From assembly GCA_036426205.1 (NCBI GenBank), contig WSYH01002502.1, forward strand, positions 21,604 through 85,603: a DNA stretch of 64,000 bases, in the 5' to 3' direction. The stretch comes from Ascaphus truei. Taxonomy: Eukaryota; Chordata; Amphibia; Anura; Ascaphidae. A program made the translations under genes and the position numbers. Positions 1 to 12,162 of the stretch are shown one piece after another (within the stretch, counting starts at the first letter, position 1; every line of letters starts with the position of its first letter). The notes beneath the pieces were generated by a model, which worked only from the letters and a program-made list of their open reading frames with translations, had not been told where the DNA came from and ran no database searches.

Positions 1-3000
1 CGGACTCCCACTGGGATCTGTATCTCGGGTGTCTCCGCTCCGGGTCCTCAGAACCGACCACCTCCCCGTATAACTGCATTGTGAGTCCCGAAGTGTCTGA
101 TTCTACCAGACAGAGCTTTTCAAAATTAGTCAGTGCTGGGCAAGGGGCTAATTTATTATAAAATGCTCGGACCTGGAGGTATTTAAAAAATTCAGAGTGG
201 GGAATATTCTTTTCAGATCTAATATGTTCGAATGATTTTTTTTTTTACCAATTCCCTCCAGATCCCTGAGGCGCATATAACCAGCCTTTATCCAACTAGA
301 GGTACTACCGTACTGCAGGCCCGGAGCAAAGTCGGGGTTCCCCCAAAGGGGGGACATCAGGGAGTTTTTAGTGGTAAGGGAGTGACTGTGCTTTGACACG
401 TTCCATATTGTCAGCGAGTTGTTCACAGAGGAAAGCGGCATGTCTGCACCTGAGCGTGCTGTTCTGGGGAGCCAAATCAAGAATTTCAGCTCTATTGGGG
501 CGCAAATTGCCCTTTCTAGATCCACCCATCTTTTCAATGCAGGGTTGGAATGCCATTGAACAATTTGGCTTAATTGCGCCGATTTGTAGTAGGACCACAG
601 GCAAGGTACCGCTAAGCCCCCTGCAGCAGGAGGTCTCTTCATAATTAGTTTGTTTACTCTCGGTTTTTTGCCTCCCAAGATAAACTTGGAGACATCAGAC
701 TGAAGCGAGAGTAGGTCTTTCAGTATCAGTGGCACCGGTAACGTCTGGAATAGGTAAAGGATGCGGGGGAGGAAATTCATTTTGATACTTTGTATCATGC
801 CTATCCAAGAGATTTTTTGGGAGGACCACTTTAAGATGTCAGCTTTTAGAGATCGAATTAGGGGGGGATAATTTGCCTTATAAATGTCTCTGACGTCTCT
901 GGTAATATGGACTCCCAAGTATTTAATCTGGTTCTGTTTCCAATTATAATCAAAATTAAGCTTTAGTAGCTTTTCAACCTCCACGGGGAGGCTGATGTTA
1001 AGAGCTTCCGATTTAGATTGGTTGATTTTGAATCCAGATATTTTAGTAAATTTGTCTAGCAAGTTGAAGAGATTTGGCAGGGAGGTGAGGGGCCGTGATA
1101 ATAATAATAGAATCTTGTCAGCATATAGAGCTGCTTTGTGGGATTGTGGGCAAATATCTACCCCTATTATGTCTGGACAGCCACGTATCTGCGCTGCTAG
1201 GGGTTCCATACAGAGGGCAATCAGGAGGGGGGATAACAGGCACCCCTGTCTCATGCCGCTTTTAATTTGGAATTGGGCAGATGGAAAGCCCTAGTGTATG
1301 ACCCTAGCAGTAGGACCTGAGTAAAGTGCCATAATTGCTTCACTCACCCTATCCCCGAATCCAAATGCCCCGAGCGTCTCCTTTAAATTTGGCCAGTCAA
1401 AACTGTCAAATACTTTTTCTGCATCCAGACTTAACACCATATTTTGTGATTTTCCTTTGTTAGCCAATTCTATCAGATCAATGATTCGTCGGGTGTTATC
1501 CGCTGCTTGTCTACCTTTAATAAATCCGACTTGATCTGGATGTATCAGTCTGGGCAGGATCTGACTTAGTCTATTGGCCAAAAGCTTGGCGTATATTTTG
1601 ATATCAGTATTTATCAGGGAAATTGGTCTATAGCTTTTGCATTCCAGCGGATCTTTGCCTGATTTATGAATTAGTGAAATAGATGCCCGAAGCATCTCTC
1701 CGCGGATTGGGGCTCCTGCTAAGATCGCGTTAAACATGTGGAGCAGTCTTGGGGCAAGTACTTTGCAAAACTTTTTATAGTAAATCCCTGAAAAGCCATC
1801 TGGGCCAGGGGCCTTTGACGGTTTTAATTCTTTTATTACCGTGGTTATTTCCTCAATAGTGAAATCGGCACCCAGACTATCTCTGTCTGCCTCAGTGAGC
1901 TTTGCCAGATTCGAGTTTGCCAGGAAATCTCCAAGGGTCTTACTCATTTTTGGGGTGTGTGCCACTTTCTCCCCATTGTAAAGAGACTCATAGAATTTAC
2001 CAAATTCGTCAACTATAATTTTAGGGTTGGCCGAGGTGGGGCCCGATTTCAGTCTAATTGCTTGAATATTATAGTTGGACTGTCTGTTACGTAGCAGTCG
2101 GGCCAGCATCGTATCTGGCCTGCTAGCCCTCTCGTAAAATTTCCTCTTGGACCAGCATAGAGAATTGTCTGCCCTGGATGTCAAAAGCATATTTAATTCA
2201 ATCTTAGTTTCTTTCAAATCTTTGAGAGCCTGCGGGTCTGGATTTTTTTTATGTCTCTCAGACAGGGAGCTTAATTTAGACTGAAGGGTGATAATTTAAG
2301 CATTTCTTTCCCGCTTGCGTCTCACTGCGACACTTATCAATGTACCTCTAAGGGTCGCCTTTTGAGCCTCCCAGAGAACCAACTGAGATTCCACAGAGCC
2401 TGTGTTGATTTCAAAGAATTGGTCTATTTCCTTACCAATGTGTTCGTATATGTCAGGTATTTTTAAAAGGGATTCATTTAGTTCCATTTTGCTCCAAGCC
2501 TGTCATGTTTAATTTGGTTACACCATAGTTCTATAGGTGCATGGTCAGACCACGAAATATCGTGGATGTCCGCTCGGGCGACCAACGGGACCAGTCTACT
2601 AGAGACGAAGAAGTAGTCGATTCTACTGTACGAGTTGTGAGGATGGGAGTAAAATGTATAATCCCTATCTAGTGGGTGTAACTCTCTTCAAATATCTGTC
2701 AGATGGTTTTTCCGGAGGCCAGAGGTTAGGGCGAGCCGCTCTCTTTTGTTATTCTCTTTAGGGGTGCTGGATCTATCTAATGGTGGCTGAAGGGCTATGT
2801 TGAAATCCCCTGCTACGATTATATGACCATGTGCCCATGTGTGTAGGGTTTGGAAGAAGGTGTCAAAAAATTGTGCATCTTTCTCGCAGGGAACATACAC
2901 GGCTGCTAAGGTGATAGGTTGCTCATGTATGAAGCCTGCCAGGATAATGTAGCGACCTTCTTTGTCCTTTTTTACTGTTTTAACAGTAAAGGGGATCTTA

Positions 3001-3225
3001 TTGTGGAAACGTATAGCTATTCTCTTTTTTTTTAGGGGGGGCCGAGGAGAGGTAGAACTGAGAGTATTATTTATCCATATAGCGGGGGGCGCTCTTATCA
3101 CTAAAGTGAGTCTCTTGGAGCATCAATATGTCGGCGCCTCTTCTCTTATATTCTGTAAATGCCAATTTGCATTTGATGGGGCAATTGAGACCTTTTACGT
3201 TATGTGAAATAATGTTAAGGGCCAT
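1..3225 (-). pseudogene. Tx1/L1-clade LINE ORF2 (endonuclease + reverse transcriptase), broken
   Basis: ORF2 of a non-LTR retrotransposon, which would nick target DNA and copy the element RNA in place. The start is set at the ATG at 3225 because an APE endonuclease N-terminus follows (NVKGLN, LQETH), then AGDFNIAL near 2810, YSRIDYFF near 2620 and WSDHAPIELW near 2540. The RT follows (KAPGPDGFSG near 1800, SYRPISLINTDIKIYAKLLA near 1600, GFIKGRQ near 1525, LSLDAEKVFD near 1420, MRQGCLLSPL near 1240). Breaks seen: stop near 3074, frameshift in the T9/G7 tract at about 3025-3042, Trp-to-stop at 2687-2689, frameshift near 2485, stops at 2296-2298 and 1290-1292, and a frameshift near 184-196 after which the connector region continues in another frame to the window edge. 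The catalytic YADD reads YADK near 1125. No ORF1 was found upstream. Dead copy, truncated at the left by the window. Confidence 0.93.
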
Positions 3226-4362
3226 CTAATGATAACAGGTGTGGAATGCGGATTGTGCACCAGGTTCTTACCCCGTTCCTGGGGCCAGGATCTCCATCTG
3301 TTGGATTGACTGGTAATGTGGTGATAGAGGCTCCAAGTGGATCCATGATGGCGGCTCCTCTGTCCGCGGAGGTAGGGAAAGGGGGGGGATGGGCGAGGGG
3401 GGGGGGTGACACGTGAGGGTGGGGGAGGACGGGGAAACAAGCAACATACAAAAAAAATAAGAATAGCATTGTCAGTTTCAACAGTGTAATGCTGTTGGTA
3501 AATATATACATGTTTAGCAGGAACCCACTTGGGGCAGCCCGAGTGGGGACCTTGTGCCCATAGGTATGGCTCAACAGATCATCCGCAATGTTGGATTGAT
3601 TTGTGTACCGAGGGACCAGCCTCCTAGGGACTTGAACACGGCCCATCTCAGGGGATTGGGTCGAGGTTGGAGACGCCTACAGCGGGGGTAGTCCCCGTCA
3701 GCGCATCTCTAAACAATATTTATGTTAACTTGTACCAGCAGTACATCCATTAATAACTTTTGTAGATAACTTAAAAGTAGAATATTTACAAACACCTCAC
3801 TCAAACGGCAAAGTGAGAATGAATTCAACAAGGTAGGATTAAATGTGCAGGGGTGATTGAAAAAACCTAGCTCGGAACTTCCTCTTTGATTATGGAATGA
3901 CCATACCCCTAACTCTATGTTAAGCCTCTGCACCCCTCATAACCTTATCTCTATTTATAGCTAATCCTAACCCCCTTTGGCATCATCACCCCTGCCCCTG
4001 GTTTTTAAGAGGCCTCAGCATGGAAAACTCCCTTCAGATCCCGTTTATCGCTAATTCCCTATGAATCCTCCTGGCTGTGTATCTATGTCTGTCCTATATA
4101 AGGTATGCTTAAGGGAGGGGGCATGCTCAAGGGAGGGGGATGGGGCGGGCCTTTCGTACAGCATAGGTATCCCGTGGGGAGGGCCTCAGATATTACATCT
4201 GTATTTGCTATCCTGTCCGCACCATCCCACCCCCCTCCGATAAATAATTTTAGTTTCAGGATATACGCTTCTCACACACCCTCCCCCCCCCCACCCACCA
4301 GCAACTTTCTTTATTGAGAACTATTGTGATGTTTGGACACAGTTCCGTTGTGCCTCCATGGC
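3226..4362. other. Spacer upstream of L1 ORF2, no gene seen
   Basis: Homopolymer-rich sequence (G runs near 3380-3410, C runs near 4280) lies where ORF1 or a 5' UTR of the minus-strand L1 would be. Open frames here are low-complexity proline- or glycine-rich strings without motifs. The 5' end of the L1 copy could not be placed. Confidence 0.5.
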
Positions 4363-4620
4363 CTATATATATAGTTGCATGATGAAGCCACAGTACAAAT
4401 TCATGGGTGAGGGTGGGTATCGGGCCTGTGTGGCTTAACCCCTTAATCACCTTTGCGGTTATTATCTGATAAGGTGTTTAAGGGGTTAATTGATATCTGA
4501 ATGTAATTGCAATGTATTGGCTTTTGATTTTTGTTTACTTGGTTGTAGGGCAGTATGCTTTTGATAACCCTTCTACATTTATTTGTACTGTATATTGGTT
4601 TATCATGGGTGTGTATATAA

Positions 4621-4673
<53 letters not shown>

Positions 4674-4889
4674 TGTATATATCTCTCTCTCTGTCTCTCT
4701 GTATATATATACAGTATATATATATATATATAGTTGCATGATGAAGCCACAGTACAAATTCATGGGTGAAAGGTGGGTATCGGGCCTGTGTGGCTTAACC
4801 CCTTAATCACCTTTGCGTTATTATCTGATAAGGTGTTTAAGGGGTTAATTGATATCTGAATGTAATTGCAATGTACTTTATTGGCTTTG
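4363..4889. repeat. 165 bp direct duplication flanking a microsatellite
   Basis: Two near-identical blocks, 4363-4526 and 4725-4889, both run from a short TA stretch through GTTGCATGATGAAGCC to TTGATATCTGAATGTAATTG. Each contains an inverted pair, AACCCCTTAATCACC and GGTGTTTAAGGGGTTAA, that could form a stem. They differ by small indels. Confidence 0.85.
4619..4733. repeat. (TA)n microsatellite with a TC island
   Basis: Alternating TA, with a TCTCTCTGTCTCTCTG island near 4682-4700, between the two copies of the 165 bp duplication. Confidence 0.95.
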
Positions 4890-4982
4890 TATTTGCTATG
4901 TATGTTGTGGACAAGACAAGGATTTTGCTGGCAACGGAAACTTCGTATTGATGAGGTCAGTAGTACTTTATTTATTTGTATA

Positions 4983-5379
4983 CTGCACCGACACACTTTA
5001 TTCGAGCAAATACCCAGTATGTACCTGGCAGATACATGGAATGCGCAGCTCCTCACCTCTGACAAGCCCCGTTGCGTTTGCCTTCCCAGCCTGGGTTCAT
5101 GCCTGGCTGACGGGCGGCTGATCTGTTAAATGATAATGATTAGGATTTAATAGGCTGCAATGCTTCGCGTGTCTACCAGATGGCATAAATTCATGAATTG
5201 TAATGCAGTATATATATATATACTGTGCAGTATTGCAGCCAGCGGGAATAAAATGCTTCAATCCCTGCTTGGAAAATACCTCAATGCACTCGGGCAGAAA
5301 ACAGTCACAAACCTCAATACACCCGGGTATACCCGAATTCGTGGGACTAGCCGAGCTCGAATAAAGTGTGTCGCCAGTG
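4983..5379 (+). mobile_element. TA-flanked 0.4 kb MITE, copy 1
   Basis: About 397 bp with imperfect terminal inverted repeats: the left end reads CTGCACCGACACACTTTATT and the right end in reverse CACTGGCGACACACTTTATT. TA lies at both outer edges, as expected for a Tc1/mariner-like 2 bp duplication. No coding capacity; a short TA tract and a poly(TA)-adjacent GCAGTATTGCAGCC lie inside. The same unit recurs at 19156-19568, 37895-38292 (inverted) and 63309-63727. The superfamily assignment rests only on the TA flanks. Confidence 0.85.
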
Positions 5380-5383
5380 TATC

Positions 5384-6816
5384 AAGGAATTACGGCTCTC
5401 TTTACCAAAATAACTACCCAAACCTCTTTAAGAAAATTAAAAAAGGTATGGATAATTGCGAAAACTACCAGATCTCATGGATCGGGAGGATGATCTCAGT
5501 AAAAATGAATATACTCCCTAGATTATTATACTTTTTCCAGACACTCCCGATCCATATTCCTGGCTATGAACTAAAAACTATCCAAAACAACATTTTTCAA
5601 TTTATCTGCCAAGTATTGAGACCCAGGGTATCTAGGTCGGTTCTTATGGCACCCAGGACAAAAGGAGGACTGGGGGTCCCAGACATTGCTAAATATTATC
5701 AGGCAGCCCAACTAAGACAGGCGGTCATGTGGAACTCGGACCCAGACCAGCTCTGTTGGCTAGCAATTGAATCTCAATACTCCAGAACGCCTCCTCTGCC
5801 AGCTTATCTTTGGTGCGGTGACAGGGGAACTGATATGGCGCCCAAATTCGAACTGGGAGCGATGAAACACACATGGGAAATATGGGCGAAAACTAAAACT
5901 AAATACCAGTTCTCCTCCCTCAGTTCACAACTAACCCCACTTTTCAACAATCCTAAATTCCCCCCAGGATGCGAGACTAAACAATTCGACATATTCAAAT
6001 CACTGGGGGCTAGGGTGATTGCGGATCTGCTGAGCGACGGACGGTTCTTGAGTCTCCAAGAATTACGCACCAAATTGAAGGTACCTCACCTAGATACATT
6101 CAAATTTCTCCAAATGCGACACTTCCTACTAAAATGTCGCCAACGTTGAAATTTCCCCCTCCCACAAAATTTGAGAAACTGTGCCAAGAAGGAGCACATC
6201 AAAAAGGTCTAATAACGCAAATATATGCCGGCATGGAGAACCCGGCAAACCCAACCACACATGATTATATGCTCAAGTGGGCAGCGGAATTGAATGTAGT
6301 TATAGACCGGGAGGACTGGGATGAAATATGGGACGCAGCCTCCGGAACATATGTATTACGGTGTAGGAGAATATCTACAAAATAATGTAACACTGGTATC
6401 TTACCCCAGTGAGACTAAAACAAATCTACCCGCTGGCATCAGATCTATGCTGGAGAGGCTGTGGACATAGAGGGGACATGGCCCATATCTGGTGGCTATG
6501 TCCAGAGATCCAAAAGTACTGGCTTATAATACAGGATTTAATAAAAGAGATCACAGGTCTCACAATCCCTATGGATCCACTGACCTTCATTCTGGGCAGA
6601 CCGATAGAGGAGATCGATCGCCCAGTATGGAAATTAATCTCCTTTATTTTGACAGCAGCAAGATGCTCAGTAGCATACTCCTGGAAGACAGCGCCCCCCA
6701 CAAAACAACAGGTGAAAAATAGACTTAACGAAGTAATGAGGATGGAAAAACATACGGCTTTCCTAAAACGATCAACCGAAGGGTTCTATAAAATTTGGGA
6801 ACCCTGGATAATCTAA
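5384..6816 (+). pseudogene. 5'-truncated Tx1/L1-clade LINE ORF2, C-terminal half
   Basis: Carries the part of ORF2 after the RT catalytic core: KISWIG-type box (QISWIGRMISVKMNILPRLL near 5470-5525), LFQTLPIHIP, GGLGVPDIAKYYQAAQLRQ near 5670-5715, and the C-terminal zinc knuckle CWRGCGHRGDMAHIWWLC near 6448-6501, a C-X3-C-X7-H-X4-C arrangement typical of L1-type ORF2. Two frameshifts are visible, near 6130 and near 6375-6395. The reading frame runs unbroken back into the MITE that ends at 5379, but that fusion is fortuitous. It is a relative of the copy at 1-3225, in the opposite orientation. Confidence 0.92.
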
Positions 6817-7140
6817 TAGGACGACCCAGAATAGAATCCCTTGAACCATAAAAGCGACAATGGAGCGGTAGGGGAGATAGAAACGGAGCGGCCGGATGAG
6901 GGGAGGGATGAAGCCTTCCCCCCCATCCCCCCTAACTCTTCACCCCCCTCTCTTTCACCATACTTTTTCTGTCTTTCTCTACACCTCACGGACCATAAAG
7001 TGGCCCTGAGTGTGCCTCTCCCCCCCCCCTAATCGAACAAGGAAAACCTATATGTATTAGGCCAGAAATGTAACATAACCCAATGTATGTAAAAATAAAT
7101 ATGCCTAATAAAAAATTTTGGAAAAAATATATAAATATAT
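6817..7140 (+). other. L1 3' untranslated tail
   Basis: C-rich and then A-rich sequence after the ORF2 stop, with AATAAA-like hexamers near 7094-7115 and an A-rich end, consistent with a LINE 3' end. Exact border with the PLE that follows is uncertain. Confidence 0.6.
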
Positions 7141-8186
7141 ATTTCACGCACAATTTTGATTATCACCACATTCACTTTTTGGATTTGCTTTTGTTTATTG
7201 ATCAGAGCAAAACCATACAAAGCGATATCTTTAGAAAAACTAATTCTCGCAACACAGTTTTGAGAGCGGACAGCTGCCACCCCAGGTCATTAATTAAAGG
7301 AATCACCATGGGACAATTTATACGCATAAAGCAGAATTGTTCTACACTTGATGATTTCAACAAACAGTCAAGGGACCTTTTAGAAAGATTTACAGATAGA
7401 GGCTACAATAGGGGTGACTTGGAAAAGACACTTGAGGAAGTTGCCCTTATGGAGAGATCCTCTCTATTTAGAAATAAAACGGAGGAGACAATAAAGACAA
7501 AAAAGAATACAGTAACACAAACACCTCTGTTTATTACTCAATACAGTGTACAATCCAAACAGATTAAGCAGATAGTTAGAAAGCATTGGAATGTTCTATC
7601 TGTAGATCCTGCCCTCAAGAACATTTTCAATGAGGGACCCAAATTTGTCTTTAGACGTGCTAAAACTATTTCAAATTCGGTGTCCCCAAGTCTTTTCCAA
7701 TCCCCTGTTGATATGATTAGAAACCCTCTCCCGGGTGGTTCCTTTAGATGCTTCAAATGCAAAGTCTGAAGATACATGGAGACAGGGTCAGATTTCTCAT
7801 CCACAGCGACAGGTCAGTGTTATAAATCTAGGACATTTATTAATTGCAATACAAAATTTGTTGTTTACCTCCTGACCTGCCGCTGTGGAAAACAATACAT
7901 TGGGCGACCCATTCGAGCCCTTAAGGTTAGAATTATGGAACATGTGCGCCTAATTGAAAGAGGTGATCTTCTGCACCCTGTATCTAAACACTTCTCATGT
8001 TGTAGTCAGGGAGGCTTGTCAGGTTTTTCCTTTATGGGAATTGAACAAGTCTCTTGTTCCATCAGAGGTGGTGACAAATTGAATGCGCTGAATCAACGAG
8101 AACTCTTTTGGATATTTACTATCAAAACAAGGGTTCCTTCTGTCCTTAACACCGATTGGGATCTGCGTCCGTTTCTGGATAACTAG
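7141..8186 (+). pseudogene. Penelope RT C-terminus and GIY-YIG endonuclease
   Basis: The first frame holds the end of the RT: HIHFLDLLLFID, QSDIFRKTNSRNTVL, then GQFIRIKQNCST and a helical linker with ERFTDRGYNRGDLEKTL. A frame change near 7769 (after CFKCKV) leads into the GIY-YIG nuclease, where VVYLLTCRCGKQYIGRPIRA at 7858-7917 gives the two tyrosine/isoleucine-glycine strands, followed by the Arg of ALKVRIMEH, VSKHFSCC, and the Glu region LNALNQRELFWIFTIKT at 8080-8130. The stop is at 8184-8186. RT motifs upstream of the palm core are missing. Best read as an inactive, 5'-truncated copy. Confidence 0.9.
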
Positions 8187-9665
8187 ACCACCCTTTATCT
8201 TTTGAGTAGGTTTTGTCGGAATATGGATCATGATCCCATAGTGAACACCCTTTAATATTGAGCCACCCATGGATTGTACTTATGCATGTGCACTGCACCT
8301 GTACATTTAAATTTTCAATATAATTCTTAACATAACTTGATGAATGGAATTTTTTAACGCAATTTGAACATGTATCTCAATTAGCTCTTGATCATTATTT
8401 TTGATTTGGTAGATTTTTGCTTTTTTTTTTGCTTTGAGTTGGTCTATTATGTAATCATGTAACTTAATACAATCTGAGTTATGATTGCATGGTAAATATT
8501 ATTGTCTTGATTATGCCTTCTCTTTTCAGTCTTCTTTCTTTTCTTTTATTTATTATTTTTTAACAAGATGCCCTTCTATTAAGGCGCTATTTTGAGGATG
8601 TCATTCTTTCAAAATGTTTCCTCAATATGTTGCTCTCCTCCCTTCAACTGGTTGCTCTTACATCTTTTTGTACTTGTTTGTTTAATAAGCTTCAAAATGA
8701 TCTTGGAAGCTATGATAGAGTATTTTTTACTGTCAATTATATGTATATCTGTTATACACTTTGTTATGTTTCAACAGCTGGAAGTACTAGCTAAGGTTAT
8801 ATAGTGGATATATGTGCTAAGCAACCATGGGCATATATGTATGGGGGAACCTTTCTAGACAAATCATCACATTATATTAGGTTTCTCCACTCAATCTCAT
8901 GTTCTTTGCTTGCCATTCTATATCCACTCTATTTATTCACCATCATCAGCTCCCTAAACAAATCAGGATGTTGGTTTGACTATACATATGTCAAGTTATA
9001 GTTTTTATTTACCCCTTCTGGTCGATTAGCATCATTTAAAAGAGATTAAGACACGGGGGTTCTCCAAATATGTTTTCTTTGTTAATATATATTTTAAGTT
9101 TATTGATTTTAATAATGTTATGTGTTTGTATTTCACAGCACACTATGTGTTCACCCTCTGTGCTGCGCATAATTCTGCGCTCTGGCTTTTCATTCTCCCA
9201 CCCCACACTTGGGGTATTCTGTGAGCCTCTGACGCGACGGTTGGTATTGCGCAAGCGCACTCCGCCGATGGTCCGGAGCTCACTGTGTCTGCTCCCACTG
9301 CAGGGAGGGACTAGTGTCTTGCAGAGCGCAGTTGCGCACGCACTTAGAGCCCCAGTGAGGTATACAGTCAGGGCCATTTGATGACGCGCTCTCCCCATGC
9401 CCCACGGCCTCCATTGACATTGAGGACTCTCCCTCAGTTGGTTACTGCGCAAGCGCGTACTACTGGGGGTTGCTAGACCACGCATGTCTCCGGGGCGGAG
9501 TTAGTCACTGTCGTCTCTGTGTCTGAATATACTGATTAGGTGTATACACATCAGAAGACCATTAGCAATCAAAGTGGGTGGATCGCATGTGAGCTGTGAG
9601 TATTGGCTGGTTATGTCATTCTGTGTCTATATATATGTTAATAAAGTTGTGATATGAATACCTTG

Positions 9666-9712
9666 AGAAAGCACTCTGTGAAGCGTGAAACGTTGGTAAG
9701 GCTCTCCATTGC
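9666..9712 (+). ncRNA. Degenerate hammerhead-like motif in PLE 3' region
   Basis: TACC, then TTGAGAAAGC ... GCGTGAAACGTT, then GGTA. The GAAAC block, a GTT cleavage triplet and a 4 bp stem I (TACC/GGTA) fit a hammerhead layout, but the CTGANGA core is replaced by TTGAGAA and stem II is weak, so activity is unlikely. Confidence 0.4.
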
Positions 9713-9950
9713 CCTGTTTTTCCATGACCAATAAATAATCTTTTTATGGGAATCGCACCCTCCTTTCTACTTTTTTGATACCTACTGTACAGTAGTGCTC
9801 TTCCAGTTTTTCTCCTTCTCTACTAGCCTACCCCTTGGATGGAAGCACACCTGGGGACCCCTCACCTTTGGATCGCATGGACTGTGCAGCACTCAGAGTG
9901 AGTCAATCGCTTGCTACATGTTTTCCTGTTCAGGACTTTATTTAGACAAT

Positions 9951-10471
9951 TGGTACGTTATAGGGTGTTATTATGCTCAATCTTCCTGGTGTTATTGTTA
10001 ACAACAGCGTCACTTATTAGTGAGCTTACCATCCGGGACTGGAACCCAGTTTATGTTTAGGGATCCCCCCTACAAGTATCTGGTTATTCATTTTTCATTT
10101 ATCCTACTGTTGGGGTCTTTAGCATTATGCAGTCACATGGCCTGTCTACAATTTCAAAGAAGCAGTAAAATACACAAAGGAACACATGGCACATCTAAGT
10201 AGCAGAATCAAACACAATAAACAAAGCTGGTGAACAGCTATACATCTAAAAGGTATATCTTGCATGATCTCACTTGCTTCTGGTCATTGAAAGAGAATGA
10301 TCACTAAATAAGGACAATGCTAGAATTGTCAATTTCAAACTTGTAAACTATACAGAAAAGATACTGATCTTGAGGGAATACAGGAAATCGTAATTCCTTA
10401 TGTGGAGATATAAAAGGATCCTAGTGTTCCAGGACTTCTTCCAAACTTCTCATCTTACATAGATTTAGTTA
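9951..10471. other. Unassigned sequence
   Basis: No reading frame or repeat recognised. It may be the end of the PLE or unique DNA. Confidence 0.5.
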
Positions 10472-12162
10472 TGTCACAGGAGACCAGGTATTTACACCTT
10501 TAAGTCCGGGATAATAACATTGAGCAAAACAAGGAGGTAATATAAATTGTGATTTATTCCTTGAAAAAAGACGTACACACAATGGATTACAATATAAAAT
10601 GGAAAACCATCATACTGGGGATCTAGTCTAAAAACCTAACCTTTCCTAGCTCAAATAGTCCATAAAACAAAATCTTTAGGTTATCGGGGTTTAGCCCAAA
10701 AAGTCCTGGAACTTCAATTGGCAGGTAGTCCCAGACGCCACCGCTGTATCTCTTCCGGAGATGCCAAAATCCCTGGACCAGGAGATAGTACCAAACGTCC
10801 TGGTACTCTTTTCGGTGTGCAGTTCCAGCTTTGACCTTTACGTTCTCTTTTCAGAACTTGGCCGTGAAAAGTAAGATTTAGAAAATGTCTTGCCTTGAAA
10901 TTTCGGAAGCAGGCTCGCGTCTATTTCTCCAAGAGCATCTTTTGGTGATTTTGAATTTGCTGCTGCTGTCTTGGTGCTTAGAATCTGAGGTCCGGATTGG
11001 CTGCTGGCTTTCTTATAGTATTTCAGTCCCATGCATGATATACTCCAGCCAATTCGAGTGTGGGAGAATTCCTACCAGCCAATCAGAGCCTTGCCATTCT
11101 ACTGAAACCGGGCAAGGATGGATGTGATATCTGACAGGGGCATGTGCCAATTTGGCACCTCTGCCACCTGTGAATCAGAAGCCATCAATGAAGTTAGGCA
11201 TCACAAGGTCTGTGCTGGGCGAATGGTAGTCCAATGACTTCCATTCATGCCAGGACAAGGGCACTTGGGTCTAACTCTTCTTCCCAAATGGATTTAACAC
11301 CTTGGCAATCTCTATAGATTTCAACTCCAGAACCCGAGCTCAGTAGCGCCAGGCTTGGTAGCCACAGGGTCTCTCGGAACCACGGACTTGGAAATCCACA
11401 GCTCATATACAGTGCATAAACACATACCATTATACACAATGTCAGAAATTAAAATATTTCACAATTTTGGCTGTCTTTTCTTAGATTTGACTGAAAAGAC
11501 ATGCACGTTCAGTTTCAGCGCTCCTAGACATTCCTATAAAAAATGTGTAAAAAGTTGAACAAAATAATGCTTACTATAGGTTCAATCTCAGAGTTACTGT
11601 TCTAAACACATACGAATTTGGACTAAGACATAAAATCACGTTGCAAACTTATCGATATAACCTCTATACTTGGTTCTGGTGATTGGAGCATATTCTGTGG
11701 GACTCCCATAAACATAGGGACATGACTGTACCAAGGATACGCATATCTCTGTGCCCTCATTTACCTTTCTGGTCTGTGCTGAAGCAGGGAAACCTGGCGG
11801 TGAGTCACGCAACTGCTTTCCAGGGAGGATTTTGCCCGGAGGTCTGTGTCTACATGTTCCCGGGAATCTGACCTGATTCCCGGACACATTTTTGGGGTGG
11901 CCAGCAACTGTTGTCCTCTTCTACCTAGACACATTCCGACAACACTTTCACTGCAAAACCACCCTGAAACTCATAGCCTGAGAATCTCCACTGGTTAGCA
12001 CTCCTGGAAAGGTAAAACACACATACATTCTTTATTACAGTACAATGTATGTGCCATGACAGTGTTCAAGAGCTGACACTCTAATCTCCCCAATATGGCT
12101 GAGAGGTGACCAGCCGGCAAAAGACCTTTATTTATGGCCTGGTTACCCCCCCCCCATAATCA
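10472..12162 (-). mobile_element. Long TG...CA LTR-like unit, copy 1
   Basis: Begins TGTCACAGGAGACCAGG and ends near ...GCCTGGTTACC...ATCA. Its sequence matches 14135-18422 and 26787-34038 along most of its length once their nested insertions are removed. Read on the minus strand it starts TG, ends ...CCTGTGACA and carries AATAAA about 80-90 bases before that end, as a solo LTR would. No coding sequence. A target duplication could not be recognised for this copy. Confidence 0.6.

Larger units (their letters stand above)
7141..9950 (+). mobile_element. Penelope-like element, copy 1 (5'-truncated)
   Basis: Starts within the RT-to-endonuclease region of a PLE and continues through about 1.5 kb of 3' untranslated sequence containing a degenerate hammerhead-like motif near 9670. 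The right border is not sharp. PLEs are retroelements with a telomerase-like RT and a GIY-YIG endonuclease, often with hammerhead motifs in their terminal repeats (established for the family). Confidence 0.75.

Noticed and set aside
4443..4806. Tyr/Ile-rich frames around 4.4-4.8 kb
   Set aside because: They translate the TA microsatellite.
5160..5383. An apparent N-terminal extension of the plus-strand L1 frame
   Set aside because: This part is the TA-flanked MITE found in three other places; the fusion to L1 is accidental.
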